Below, piece after piece: positions 43,802-56,430 of a stretch of 64,000 nt of DNA. The DNA comes from Alitta virens (lineage: Eukaryota; Annelida; Polychaeta; Phyllodocida; Nereididae). Numbering within the stretch: the first letter of the stretch is position 1; every line of letters begins with the position of its first letter. The notes under the pieces are model-generated. The model was not told where the DNA came from. It was given only the letters and a program-made list of their open reading frames with translations, and made no database searches. Location of the stretch: positions 15,532,771-15,596,770 of the forward strand of contig OW028585.1 in assembly GCA_932294295.1 (NCBI GenBank), given 5' to 3'. The position numbers and the translations under genes are program-made.

Positions 43802-46800
43802 TCAATGTAAATGTCTGATTGATACAGGTTCACAGGTCAGTACAATTAGTGAATTTTTCTTTACAAGGTACTTGCAGCATTACGTTGAATTGCAGAATTT
43901 GAATGGTCTCATCAGTATCGAAGTAGCTGGTGGTCATCGGTTACCTTACATAGGTTATGTTAATGTTCCTATCAGATTGCCTAAAGGAGAACTTGGTTCC
44001 AGGAAGGCCATTGATGTTTTGTTATTGGTTGTGAAAGACACCAACTTCAACAATGAAGTTCCTGCATTATTGGGCACAAACATACTCAAATATGTACTTG
44101 ATTTATGCAATAAGAATTTGAACAGTAGGTTTGAATTTCGAAATCTTATGCTCCGAAATCATGGAAATTAGCATTCCAATGTTTGCTTACACAATTAAAT
44201 GGCTGTGCTGATAGTAGTTTGCCAGTAACTTGTATGATTGCAAACACGGTAGCAGCACAATCCAGTGAATTTGTTGCATGCAATGTTCAGCGACAATGAT
44301 CTTTGTTTCTCTTTTCAAGAAAGAGCTATGTTAGTGTCTAGTGATGGAGTGACACTACCAGGAGGTTTAATCGCCACTCCTATGATTCTTGACCAACTTG
44401 GACAGGATTCCCAGCTGATGTTGCAGATAGTGAATCCCAGTATGGTTGATGTGACTATTCTTTGCAACACTGTTTTGGCCAAGGCAGAAGAGGTTAATGT
44501 TATACAAGCAGTACAACAGGAAGCAGCTCCTTCAGATAAGTCTGCTGTGGCTAATTTCTTCAATTTAGATCATTTGTCCCATGATGAACAGCAATTGGTT
44601 ACAGAGATGCTAGAGCGTAACAAGGATGCTGTCTCCACACATGAATTTGACTTGGGACACGTGAAAGGTCATAAGCATGCCATTGAATAGATTGACAATG
44701 CAAAACCTTTCCGACAACAGTATCGAAGAATACCACCCGTCATGTGGGAAGAAGTTCAACAACATTTGGGGCAAATGTTAGATGCTGGTGTGATTGAAGT
44801 TTCGACTTCTCCATTTGCCTCACCGATTGTGCTGGTCCGCAAAAAAGATCAATCACTTAGGTTTTGTGTGGACTACCGCAAGTTAAATTCCATGACAGTC
44901 CGCAATGCTCAAACTATGCCCAGGCCTCAAGATATTTTTGATAGGTTAGTGGGAGCCAAATGACTCTCAAGTTTGGATTTGAAAAGCGGTTATTGGCAGG
45001 TCGAAATGGAGCCCAAGGACAAACACAAGACTGCTTTTACTGCTGGGCCCCTCGGTTTCTTTCAGTTCATAAGGATGCCGTTTGGACTCGTCAACGCTGG
45101 TGCAACTTTCCAGAGGATGATAGAACAATGTATGGGTTCAGACAATTTATCAAATTGTTTGCTTTATTTAGATGATATTGTTATATTTGGAAACTCTTTT
45201 CAGGATCATCTAGAGAAGCTAGAGAGTGTACTTAGGCGCTTGCGAGACTGTGGATTGAAGGTTAACCCAAAGAAATGTGCACTTTTTAAAGATCGCATCA
45301 AGTATCTTGGACATTGGGTGACACAAGATGGTATTACAACAGATCAAGACAAAATTGAAGCTGTTAAGAAATGGCCCATACCACTGAACCGAGATGAGGT
45401 AAAGAGATTTCTTGGCTTTGCCAGTTTCTATAGGCGATTTATTCACAAGTTTGCACAGGTTAGCGAGCCACTACAGAAACTGCTTCGAGGTGTGAAGAAG
45501 AAAGACGCATCTGTCAAAAAGAAAAGCAGCAGGCCTAACTATCCACCATTTGAATGGAAGAAAGAGCAGCAACAAAGCTTCAATGCATTGATTGATGCAC
45601 TGACCAGTGCTCCAGTCTTAGCTTATGCCGACTTTACAAAACCCTTTGAGCTTCACACAGATGCCGCCACATCGTCTGGTTTAGGTGCCGTCCTTTATCA
45701 GAAAGACAACGAAGATAACCTGAGAGTCATCGCCTATGCTGCATTATGCGATTATGATTTTGATATAGTCTACAAACCTGCTGTCAACATGCGAGATGCA
45801 GATGCTTTGTCACGACTTCCTGGTGACGCATGGAAGAAATTAGTGTCGGCAACTGTTCATGCTGTATGTCAAGGTCAGATGGTGATGGAATTAGCTTCGG
45901 CTTATGGAATTCCACCTCCGACAGATGTCTGCTAGAGTTCTGTAGTCACAGGACAATGGGACCTAGATTCTTGGTTGAAAGAACAGCAGAACGACCCTGA
46001 CATCCAGGATATTCTAGCAGTGTTGAACAAGACTAAGAGCCATGTCACCACAACAGATGCAAAGACAATGTTTCGACAGCGAAACAAATTGAATGTTGAC
46101 GATGATGGTCTACTTCAACGACATGTGAAGATGAATGGTAAAGATGTTGTGCAAGTTGTAGTGCCGAAAAACATTCAGCATGATGTTGTGAGGTATTTGC
46201 ATGACAAAATGGGACACCTTGGCACTGACAGGACTCTGGAACTGTTGAGAAGCCGATTCTATTTCCCAAGGATGGAGACTTTCATTGCTGATTACATAAG
46301 AAAATATGATTCATGTTTGCGACGGAAGTCTAAACCACAGGTAGCACCAATGGGAAAGTTGGAGTCAGTTGGTCCCATGGATCTTCTTTGTATTGATTTT
46401 CTTTCTCTAGAGACATCCAAAGGCGGTTATTCCAGTATCTTGGTCATGACTGATCATTTTACGCGTTATGCGCCGGCAGTGCCAACGCGTGACCAAACAG
46501 CGAAAACAACGGCAGAAGTTCTACTAGACAGATTCATCAATCATTACGGCCTACCTAGATGTCTGCACTCAGACCAGGGTGCACAGTTTGAATCACATGT
46601 CATCAAACATCTTTGTCAGATGTTAGGTATCGCAAAGAGCCACACCACACCATATGACGCACAAGGGAATGCTCAGACGGAACGGTTTAATTCAACGCTT
46701 CTGAACATGTTGGCTTGTCTACCTGAAGAAGCGAAGTCCCGCTGGAAGGATCAAGTTCCTTACGTCACACACACTTATAATTGTACTCGACATGATTCAA

Positions 46801-47255
46801 CGGGATTCTCTCCTTTTGAACTCATGTACGGACGTCAGCCAAGGCTTCCTGTGGAGATTATCAGAGGACTTAAGTCAGACAAAGAAGCTAGCACAGAATA
46901 TCTTAAGTATATTCAGGACATTCGTCAATCCCTGCAATCAGCATATGAGCGTGCGATGGGAAATGCTGACAAACAACACCTACGTGGAAAAGCTACGTAT
47001 GATAAACGTGCGCATGCACCTGAGTTAGGACTTGGTGATCAAGTACTGGTTCGGAAAGAACGCTTCAAGGAAGGACCACATAAGTTGGATCACGTTTGGG
47101 AAAAGGAAGTGTACAAAGTGGTGGGCACACCATCCAAGGAGCTGTTGGTATTTGATGTCCAAGAGGAAAACAATATGAAAGCTCGTGTGCGTAGACTTCA
47201 CAGGAATCTTCTGCTACCATGTGACACTCTGCCATGCCATGTGTGGCAGGTGTAA
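43737..47255 (+). pseudogene. Gypsy pol: protease, RT, deleted RNase H, integrase
   Basis: One frame carries protease LIDTGSQVS (about 43818) and RT with FASPIVLVRKKD, FCVDYRKLNS, MPFGLVNAGATFQRM and the catalytic YLDD (about 45165). Then come RNase H start and end fragments and integrase. Integrase keeps HLHDK..H and the DDE residues (CIDF, HSDQGAQFES, NAQTERFN), but the first Cys of the zinc motif is Tyr (KYDSC). Breaks: the reading shifts frame between about 44140 and 44287, TAG at 44688, TGA at 44961 in place of a Trp codon, TAG at 45933, and TAA at 47253. RNase H lacks roughly 85 residues around 45742. Confidence 0.88.
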
Positions 47256-47314
47256 GAATTCCAAATACAATGTTGGGTTTAACTATGTTTTAATTACAAG
47301 GTAAAACAGCCCGG
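47220..47314. repeat. inverted repeat, left arm
   Basis: 94 of 95 bases match the reverse complement of 48400-48494. It covers the last pol codons and then TGTGGCAGGTGTAAG, which is the LTR end reversed. Confidence 0.85.
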
Positions 47315-47897
47315 TGGAGGTTCTGGCTACTTCGATACTGATGAGGTCATTCAAATCCTACCATTAGGACACGTGCCTGCAACACCATTTGTAAAGACAC
47401 CGACTCAGTCTCACATTTCATCATCCACCAAGAAGAAAGCTACAGTTAGAAGTGAAAACTCAGATACGGATAGTACTGACAGCACAGACTCAGATGTGAT
47501 TGCCCCTAGGAATAAGCCAAACTTACGTCAAACTAAATCTCGCGCGGCGAGGACTAGGACTAGTCCTACTACTAGTCCTGCTACTCCTACATCAGAAGAA
47601 GCTGCAGAACAGAGTGACAACCACGAGCGATCGGCTCATGAAGAGGAATCACCGGGGGAAGAGGAATCTCAAGAAGAGACACCAGAATCTCACGGTTATG
47701 CTGAATCAACTCGAGCATCTACTCCTCCCAGAGATCAACCTGCTACTGTCCAAGAGAGACAAACTCCTGCTGGCCCACGGAGGTCAACCAGGGTCAGGAA
47801 AGAACCAGCTTGGAAAACCAGTGGAGAATACATATTGTATCAAGCTAAGGTTGATTTACTGCAGCATGTTTTACAGAAAATTTGTACTTTAGATTGA
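47301..47897 (+). CDS. pol C-terminal tail ORF
   Basis: Same frame as pol, reopening after TAA codons at 47253 and 47280. It is rich in Ser, Thr, Glu and Pro, and near the end has RRSTRVRKEPAWKTSGEY, the basic RRSTR motif common at Gypsy pol C-termini. Removing GTGTAAG...ATTACAAG (47250-47300, 51 bases, GT-AG) would join pol to it without a shift. That may be a chance or real small intron, or a consequence of the inserted LTR piece. The native tail is therefore preserved but separated. Confidence 0.6.
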   Translation, partial: VKQPGGGSGYFDTDEVIQILPLGHVPATPFVKTPTQSHISSSTKKKATVRSENSDTDSTDSTDSDVIAPRNKPNLRQTKSRAARTRTSPTTSPATPTSEEAAEQSDNHERSAHEEESPGEEESQEETPESHGYAESTRASTPPRDQPATVQERQTPAGPRRSTRVRKEPAWKTSGEYILYQAKVDLLQHVLQKICTLD

Positions 47898-48212
47898 GTT
47901 ATCGGTACATCTTCATATATTAATAAAATATGTGAAATTCCATATTTGTTGGTTATTTGTTTAACGTTTACTCATACATTAGATTTACTAATATTTACAA
48001 CTTACATATTGTTCATGTAATATGTCCATTGGTGCAAAGTTATTAGAATACTAATTGTGTTGTGAGGATTGACCGTCGACTTAGACATTGTTAGGTTTGA
48101 CTTGACATATCGGTACACAACTTGTCTTGGTTGGTAAAAAAATTTTATTTGTTAACTTTGGTTAATCTTTACATAAATAAGTTGAGGACAACTTTCTGAA
48201 GCCTAGGGAATG

Positions 48213-48472
48213 TGTGGCACTATTGTTAAATCACTATTGTTCACTCCTGCAAGGATATTGCATTGGTCCTGATTGACCGATCAGGAGTGTTGTTTCATAA
48301 GCAAGATAATCCTTCATGCTCCACTGAGCATGAAGTTGTGAACCCCATAGCCTCACTTCACTTGCTAACTCAGCAGCTGTGAGCAACTGGCAGCCCAATC
48401 CGGGCTGTTTTACCTTGTAATTAAAACATAGTTAAACCCAACATTGTGTTTGGAATTCTTACACCTGCCACA
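48213..48472 (+). mobile_element. probable 3' LTR (260 bp)
   Basis: Starts TGTGGCACTATTG after a purine stretch (AGGGAA at 48205-48210, a weak polypurine tract) and ends ACACCTGCCACA. The inverted ends TGTGGCA/TGCCACA are usual for LTRs. No partner LTR was found in the window, except for the reversed 73-bp piece at 47242-47314. Confidence 0.6.
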
Positions 48473-48494
48473 CATGGCATGGCAGAGTGTCACA
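48400..48494. repeat. inverted repeat, right arm
   Basis: Partner of 47220-47314. It spans the LTR end and 22 bases beyond it that equal the reversed pol sequence. Confidence 0.85.
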
Positions 48495-50507
48495 ATTGTA
48501 CTGGTTTTTTTAATATGTACCCCTGTACTTTCAACCCTGGTAATTGTATGGGAGAGTCCAATGGCCCATCAATGTGGGTAGTGACAGCTGAGTGACCTTT
48601 ATGGTAATTACTTGCTGCCATGATTTACCTTGGTGGAGTGAGATATCCTCCTCTTGCCTCCCTTGTCAAAGTCAGTTATCTTGCCCCACTATTCTTGTCT
48701 CATTACACAATCTCGATAATTCTACTTTAAGTTCATAATTACACATAATTTACACATTGTATTCAGCTATATCTATCTGTTCTTTATCTTGCTAATCTAA
48801 CATTGTGTTGGTAGTGTGTTGCCCAGTTTACCAGGTTCCTATCTCCCTGCTTGATCATACTTTACCGCGGCATTAAAGAGCTCAACATAAATATTACAAA
48901 TGATTACATATTAACCCATTGATGCCTCAACGGGCTTTGGCAGGAAACTAAAACAAGTGGTAAAACCCTTCCGGGGCCTCAAAATCTGGGCACTTACAGC
49001 ATTTGACGCCTCACACCTTGCACAACTGTTCACACTGGTTCCAAGACACCGCCTTTGCTTCGCCTGACTTCCAGGACCATCAGGAGTGTCTCGACAAGCA
49101 CGAACATAAGCAGACTTTCTCTGGAGCTTTACCCTTCCCTCGCCACGTTTTCCCCAAATGTGAACACACATGGCACAACCAGTTGGCTTGGTCATTGGAC
49201 ACACTCATGTTGGTTAATGCAGTCTCAGGGCCCTGCAGGCCCTGTGAGGGAGGGTGTAGGCATAGAACTTGTTTTACTTTCTATATTGATCCTTCATATC
49301 TCTTTTAAACAATTAAAAGTGTCAATCACATTTATGTCCCACAGGAAATTTAAATCTATATATGTTCCACAGGTCACGTGACTTTTGGGGGGGGGGGGGG
49401 GGTTCATATATATATACAAGACATACATTTGTGGTTCCAATAAAATTCTAGACCTATATTATAGTAATTATTAAAGCCCTTTGACCTTTTTACACTCGGA
49501 ATGCAATGAAGAATAATACTGTAATGGCGCAATCTGCGCTTTTCACATACAACTCACTTTCTTTGTGAATTTTGTGCATGGCGGAAATTTTTATGGGATC
49601 TGTCTGAAGGAATAATGGTCATGGTGAGTATATGAGACACAATTTGCAAAATGCGCCTACTACATGTTGAAAATCACTAAATTTCCATAATTCTAGTATA
49701 TTACATACATTTTTAAGACATCGCTAATGGTCTAGATGACACTCACGACCGCAGTGAACCTTTTGTTTACGAGGCAATTTTAGCCGGCTGACGCGAACAT
49801 CCGAGTCACTGGCACTGGTTGGAGGGGGAGTACTTCCTCGTAAAGACAACTCAGGTACTATCTTTGTTACTATTGGCCAATTTATGCATTAATAGCTATC
49901 AATATGGCCTGTATTTTGAATCATAAATTTGTTATTCATCTACTCCAATAAATTAAGTAAGAAAAAACTTGACAGTGATTTTACTTTAACATTTTAGGAG
50001 AGTACCCTCCCCAGAGAGCTCAAGATGATCAAGATGGCGTACCTAGCGTGGCTTGATGTGCATGTGATGGTTTTATTTCTGGATTACCATGCATTTGTGG
50101 CTCCTTCAAAACATTTAGGATGGCTAGATTGATTGGTAAGTGATCAAAGAATGAGAAGGCGACACATGGTGACTTGCCATGGTGGTTTTATATGTAAAAT
50201 TGTCATAGAAATTTGTCAGGTGAGTTGTTACTGATCAAGCAAGGTGAAGGACACCAGCAGGTCAAAGGTCACAGCTGTCATTCTGCAGGCGGCAATGTTT
50301 ACATTTTATTCCATTCATCTGGCCGACACCAATTATTACTGGAGTATTTGTATTGTACCTGCATCATGCATCGCTAAAACAAATGTCATTTTCACAGAAA
50401 TCTCGTATATATTTGAAAACTTTTGCAAGGATTTGACCTGCTGATGGATTCATTTACATTGCTGACAGGATGTTGACATTCAATCATAGCTTGACATAGG
50501 ATCAAAC
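48495..50507. other. gene-free region
   Basis: No supported gene. TTAACCCATTGATGCC at about 48913 and a TTAA near 49212 could bound a piggyBac-like remnant, but the ends pair poorly. A 16-G run lies at 49387-49402. A direct upstream region for the gene at 50508 may be here, but no clear promoter was seen. Confidence 0.4.
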
Positions 50508-53500
50508 ATGACATGTAATTACTATAAAGTTCTTGTGGCACGCACTACAAGACTTGTAAAATTCAAGGAGTTACTGGATGGTACAGTGAGTGAAAATGAT
50601 GCTGCGTACCACACTTCTGATAGACTAACCGCAAAGGAAAGGCATGGCAGATATATGTCAATTATTGGTGGTGAATCCAGTTTGGAAGTACCTTACAACA
50701 GCACTTTCAGGAAAGATATTGTTAGGTATGAGGAATATTTTAACAAATGTGGAATTTCAATGGCAATCACCGTGGTGAAAAATCTGCTTTCATTTGTTCG
50801 TATAATTACGTACACTGGAAGTCACTGAATGACAGCGAGCAGAATGAGCATTCCGCAAAAGGATGCCAAAAATGTGTGATGCCCAATTCATCTATTAGTC
50901 AGTCTACAGTGGGAAGTGGCATATCAAATGAGCAGATTTTGAACAGCCCTGTTGTCAAGGAAACTATTAGAAAAGTAAAGGCAGATGAGCAAAGGCAATT
51001 CAAGCAACAGCTGAAGTCAAGTCCATCACAGGAACTTGATGTGGTGCTGCGGAACAATCTGTCATTTTCACGCTATGATCGGATAAAGTTAGATGGCGAG
51101 TATATAAGCAGACAAGATGCAGCCAAAATTGCCACAGCACGGCAGGAAAAAGAAAACACAGGTGTAGCTAAAAGGCGAAACCCTGTCGGCAACATTGAGA
51201 GTTACCTCTTTGAAAAACAGGATTTCCTCAATCATATGAAGGGCACCCAACCCGGCAGTCATGTAAACTGGTCGGAAATGGCAAGAAAGTTTGATGTGCG
51301 TTCCCCAGATGGGAAAAGCTCCGCTAAAGGAGGTCAGACTTTGAAGAAATGTGCAGCAGACCAAAGGGTCGATACAACAGTTTTCAATCAAGAGAAGACA
51401 GTGTCTGGCCGAGACATACCATCTCGAATTCGTAGATACAGGAAGAGGCTTCAAGCTGTTTCAGATAAACCCTCCGCTAGGATGTTGAAGCAGGAGCTTA
51501 GTAATTGGAAGAAAGATGGGAAAGTTGTGGTGGGGGAGTCTGTTGCCCCGAAGACTTTTACCAAAATCAAATTATCATCGGAAGGCCCAGTGTTTGACAA
51601 AGAAGAGGTAGCTGGACGCAAAATTCCTCTGCGGCACTTAATCGAAGTGGAACTAAAGCGGCAAGTGGATCAAGGTTTTCTTTTACCTGTTAGTGATGAG
51701 CAACTAGAAAAAATGAACACTGAAGAGATGGTAAGGAAATTAAAATTATTGAATGAGTACCACCCAAGTATGACAGAGGAGGAAACCAAAAATCACTACA
51801 AGAAATTGGTTCGGCAATGTTTTCTGAAGTTTTGGCATGACCATGGTGATGTTAATGGTCACCCACTGTGAACGTTGTATATGACCCTGCAATACATCAA
51901 GACAAGCAGAGAGAGATTGAAAAACCTATTTTGCATTTTTTTGGTAGATCTGGATCCAGTGTACAAGATCAGTCAATGTATTCTCAGTGCCGTTTGGAAG
52001 ATCTGAAGAGTCTGCAAAAACCAGTTAAAATCCCCAGTACTGAAATCCTTATGAATGTTATTCCCCGGTTTTGCACAGGCGATACACCTGCTCGTTGCTC
52101 TGAAACTGGCATGCAGATTGGAGGCAACTACAGGAGTGCATGTGGTACCAAGGCTTGTCACTATATGAATCTTGGGAATGCTTTTCAGTGCCAGCATCAA
52201 AGCATTCAACACATCCAAGCAATTGTACTTCGTGGTTCTTTGTGGGAAACAGGGAAAACTTACAAGTAATCAGAGTTGTCAAAAGATGATATGTTAAACG
52301 ATGTACATGCAAGAGATATGTACCCTGCAACTTCTTATTACAGTGTCAGCAAAGCTGAGTTGCAGGAACTGCTGAAGGAGGAGCTCCTTGGTGTTCAAAG
52401 GCTGCCAGCTCTACTGTTGAATACTCCACAACAAAACTTGTCCGAAATTTCTTGTCAGTTCTACGAAGTGCCTGATATGGAATTTATGCATGATTTTCTC
52501 AACGTTTTTGAACATGTGATGGATGAAGTGCTGCACCATCTGTCAACAGAGTCTCGCGTCTGTATTACTGTATTATACCAGCTATGCAGAGGAGATCGCC
52601 CAAAGATTCGTGCTTGTGATGCTAGGAGATTTGCTATTAGGATATGTAGCTTTAAAAGTAACATTGATCTGCAGTTTTTTTAACTTATGCAACTTTTAGT
52701 TGAAATAAGTGAAATTGGTTACAGCCTTGAAGCCAAGAGAAATGTACGGAGCGTACTACGATTTACCAACCTTACGTTTATTCTTGCCATGAAACTATGG
52801 AAATTGGTGGGTACACCAAAGAACATAACCAATTTCTATGGGGTACACTTTCACAACCTAACTGTGCATGCGCCTATAGTATACAGATTATCGTCATTGA
52901 GGAGCATAGTTGCAGAACAGGAGGAAGCGCTCATTTACAAATTGCGATCTATCGCTGAGGAAACAAGCAGCAAGAAAGCAAATGAAGTGATTTCAAATTG
53001 TATGATACGTATTCAGTACCAGCAAAGTTCTACGTTGAATGTGGAGTCTAGCATAAGTAAAGACTCAAAGGCTGTTGAACACTTGGGAAATTCGGTTATA
53101 CCAGCTCAGTGGATTAGCTTGCATCCATCTATCATCAGAGCTCACTTGCGCAGAGTATCGGATTATCTCCTGTGTGGAAGTGGAACCTGGTACCAAGTTG
53201 ATAATGGCAGCATTGTCTTCAAAGATTCTCAGTCACAAGTGATTCAGGTACCATTGATTTTGAGAACTTAACAGTATACATTGTCGTCTCAAGTGATTAA
53301 TCTTGTCGTGCTGTTTGAAAAATATTTAACCGGGTAACATGTCTACATTTACAATAGAGATAGCTCTGCCTACAATACATTTACATCTTTGAAGGCCTGT
53401 TCATGCTTCAGCCTTTCTTAATTATCTTATATTAAAACATTCGGCATGCAGCTATCATGATGTTTCTTAATATTGTTCTTGGGTCAACCTGTCAAATCAT

Positions 53501-54434
53501 TGTCTGCAAATAGCCATTTGAACATTTGAATTTAGGTAGAGCACTGAGCTGTGTTAAGTAGGGATTTAAGGATCATACGTAATGGTTTAGTCGAAGGTGT
53601 ATATTTATTAACTTTAGTTCAAAATTTGCATGATTTGAATGCAGTTATGAACTAGCATTTGTGTGCAGTTAAAGTCTTGAACTGTGCAATATGCGACTAT
53701 TCTTAGGCATTTGCCATCTGGTATGCATGTATTAGTCAGTTTTAGGATAACAGTTGTCAAATTATGGGTTTTGTGGTAATAAGTTGTCATATCAGGGATT
53801 TTAATTAATTGCGAAGAGCAAAAGAAATGAACAGTTTGCACTCTGCTAATACTCATGTTATCTATTTCAGGATCCCAAGTTACTGCATTTTCGCAGCAAG
53901 ACCATTCCAGAAGTCTCTGACCTCCTAACATGCTGTTGGAACCAATTAGTCAGTATGGACATCATTTCGTTTATATAAGGACACATTTATAAGTAATTGC
54001 TATCCTGTCATTTTGTAAAATTGTATTTACATTACCTCAAATGCGTACTGACCTTTGGGAGGTGTTGCTCTTAAAACTATTTGCATATATGACTAATAAT
54101 ATATACATTATGTTAAATTATAAGTATAATTGTGGTAGGCCTTTACATGCCATGGATGATGGAGGTGATCTTTTCACAAAGCTCTTTTTAAAAATTTTGA
54201 AGTGGTTGTCATGCTCATGAGCTGGTTGCACTTTTATATTTCATAAAATTGTATCATTTTTCAGATTCAAATGACCAGTTGTTCGAGGAATTTTCTCACC
54301 TCACTCAAAGAGTGGACAATGCTGCTACCAAAATGACCAAGGAACGCTGTCCCAACATAAGCCAGGAAGGACAAAGAAAGAAGAGGCATTTACCAACCTT
54401 TATTACTGGAAGACGTAAACAACTGCGCAAGTAA
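50508..54434 (+). pseudogene. disabled multi-exon gene of unknown family
   Basis: A coding chain with three apparent exons. The first runs 50508-53247 with a frame change at about 50750, another at about 51855, and TAA at 52267 and 52681. It is followed by donor CAG|GTACCA, exon 53871-53952 (acceptor TATTTCAG, donor GTCA|GTATGG) and exon 54265-54434 (acceptor TTTTTCAG, TAA stop). Exon phases join. It would be roughly 1,000 residues. Visible features: an early HWKSLNDSEQ plus CQKC Cys/His cluster, VNWSEMARKFDV, WHDHGDVNGHPL, VVYDPAI, GRSGSSVQDQ and a CGTKACHY Cys pair. No catalytic motif is known to me. From memory, unverified, it recalls long uncharacterised multi-copy proteins of marine invertebrates. 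It could be transposon-borne or a host gene. Confidence 0.6.
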
Positions 54435-56430
54435 CGCCAGAATGTGAAAGTGTAGCATCAGTCTTATGGCTGTTGAGATTGTTTCTGTGGTGTGCAGATA
54501 TGTGTAATCAGGCTGTGTAGCCATTCGAACAGTATTATGTTTATTGAATATCACATCAAATCTTATTCTTATGATGAAAGTAATGGGTTATTATCAAGGT
54601 ATTAACATGTATTACATTGTAATTTAAAATTAGTGGATAAATATGTAAACTGTAAATTTTAATATTATTGTGATATTATTGTCAGTATTTGTATATAATT
54701 ATGTAAATTTTAATCTTATATTGATATTGTGATCAGTATTTGTTTAATGCTTTGCGGTTTGACCTGTGATTTATCTTTTATGTATGTCATACTTAAAGCA
54801 TGACTCAGCCCAGAAAACATATAATTATGGCAACTGGGACCTTGAATTTTTACCTATATACTATTCGCATATTATGTATAAAATAATGAGAACCTGAATA
54901 TCATACTACTGTAGGTGTAGCTTTAGACAGACTTAGTGAGTAGAGCTATAGTACTATGTGACATATGTTTCTTTTCTGAAGGCATTACCTGTGTAGGTTC
55001 TAATGCAGTCAAATTGCACGAAAAACAGCATATTGTAATGAATGCCTGTAATTTTATGATGGTCAGGTATTGCATCTTTCATTTTGATGGAACTGTTGGA
55101 TATTCATATCTAATAAGGATTTTTTTGAAATCAATAAAATAAAATGAACTTTTCGTTCCAAAAAAAAAAAGATTTCGATTTATTTACTGGTAGAAAAAAA
55201 GTGACTGAAAATTGTGAATTGTTGGCATCATCTACATCAATATAGAACAATATTTTATTCAGAATATATTCTGTGCTACAAGAAGATGTAGTCCAATACT
55301 CGGCCTGTTACTGGGACAATGGTGGAGCGCTTCTATCCTTAAATTTATTATGTCTCGGGCACTCCTCCAGCAACATAAAAATATATTTTACACCTTAATT
55401 GCAATGGCCAATCAGCATGCACAGAGGGCATCATATGACAGGGCCAATAAATCCTAAAATTTGACGGCATTATTGGTCATGTGAGAGTGAAAGTGATCAA
55501 TAAATCCTGATATTGGTAGACAATATTGGTCATGTGATCGAAAATAAAAATAGCAAAAAATAATAGTAAATAATGAAAATAAATTTAAATTAAGCATTTT
55601 ATAATTATAAATTCGGTGTAGAACATAGGCCTAAATGGTGGATGGAGAGTCGGTGCAGTTTCACTGGTCATCCACTAATTATATAATATACAGGGCCATA
55701 GCTAGAGGCTGAATCAGACGAGGCGAACTAGTAAATAATAGTTCAAGATATCTAGAGTACCGTAGGACTTAAATTATTGTAAAAAATACATCTACTAAAT
55801 TTACTTGATTATCTTTGTGCATAAAATTTATCTTTTTACTGTAATTTCACTCACCCAAAAATTATGCATTTTGGACGAGTTATTTATTCAATAAACAATA
55901 TTTTCTATCTGCAATCTGTCAGAATACTTTGAATCTGTGCCTAGACTTTGCGCAACTAAGTTTCAGCACAAGAGTCATATATATGCTAAGTGTTCATGAA
56001 TATAAATCCGTAATAGTTGAAATTTACGAAGCCCCTACTCGGACATGATACGTTGATATGACAGAATTTAGTGATGCCTCGAGAAAAATCACATTATCTC
56101 ATTGGAGTTAGGACAACCCAACTTTGATTAGTTAGAACTCGGTATCCAGAGCAGCTACAGGTGTATTATACACATGTGCTTGTTCCCCTCGAGGAGCTTG
56201 TAGTTTTAAAACTAAGATGAACCTTCTAGGCTGTACGGTTGCGAAGACATTGGCGACAAATAAAACTATTTTCTGATCGCCGAGTGTGATAAACTCCACG
56301 GCGGGTGACGCGAAGCATGTGTGATAAACATCAATTAATTTTTTTTGCATAAGTAGAAATATTACTGATGAAAAATGATTTTTGATTGCTGAGTGTGTGA
56401 TAAATATTGTGCTGATGACGCAAGCGTGCG
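54435..56430. other. gene-free region with poly(A)-like tract
   Basis: AATAAAATAAAA at about 55132-55143 is followed about 20 bases later by A11 (55161-55171), like a polyadenylated 3' end fixed in the genome. Two copies of a CAATAAATCCT...ATTGGTCATGTGA unit lie at about 55445-55545. No gene supported. Confidence 0.45.

Larger units (their letters stand above)
42832..48472 (+). mobile_element. decayed Gypsy-type LTR retrotransposon
   Basis: Gag, protease, RT, RNase H remnant and integrase in Ty3/Gypsy order, a C-terminal tail ORF and a probable 3' LTR. Gag is in one frame and pol in the -1 frame. No 5' LTR or primer-binding site was found upstream of 42832, so the left end is missing or too diverged. 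Several stops and shifts mean it cannot be autonomous. Confidence 0.88.

Noticed and set aside
48911..49216. piggyBac-like element bounded by TTAA
   Set aside because: The left end TTAACCCATTGATGCC is suggestive but the right end does not form a matching inverted repeat.
49003..49381. Overlapping open frames near 49.0-49.4 kb on both strands
   Set aside because: No conserved motifs; the frames mirror each other and show no splice context.
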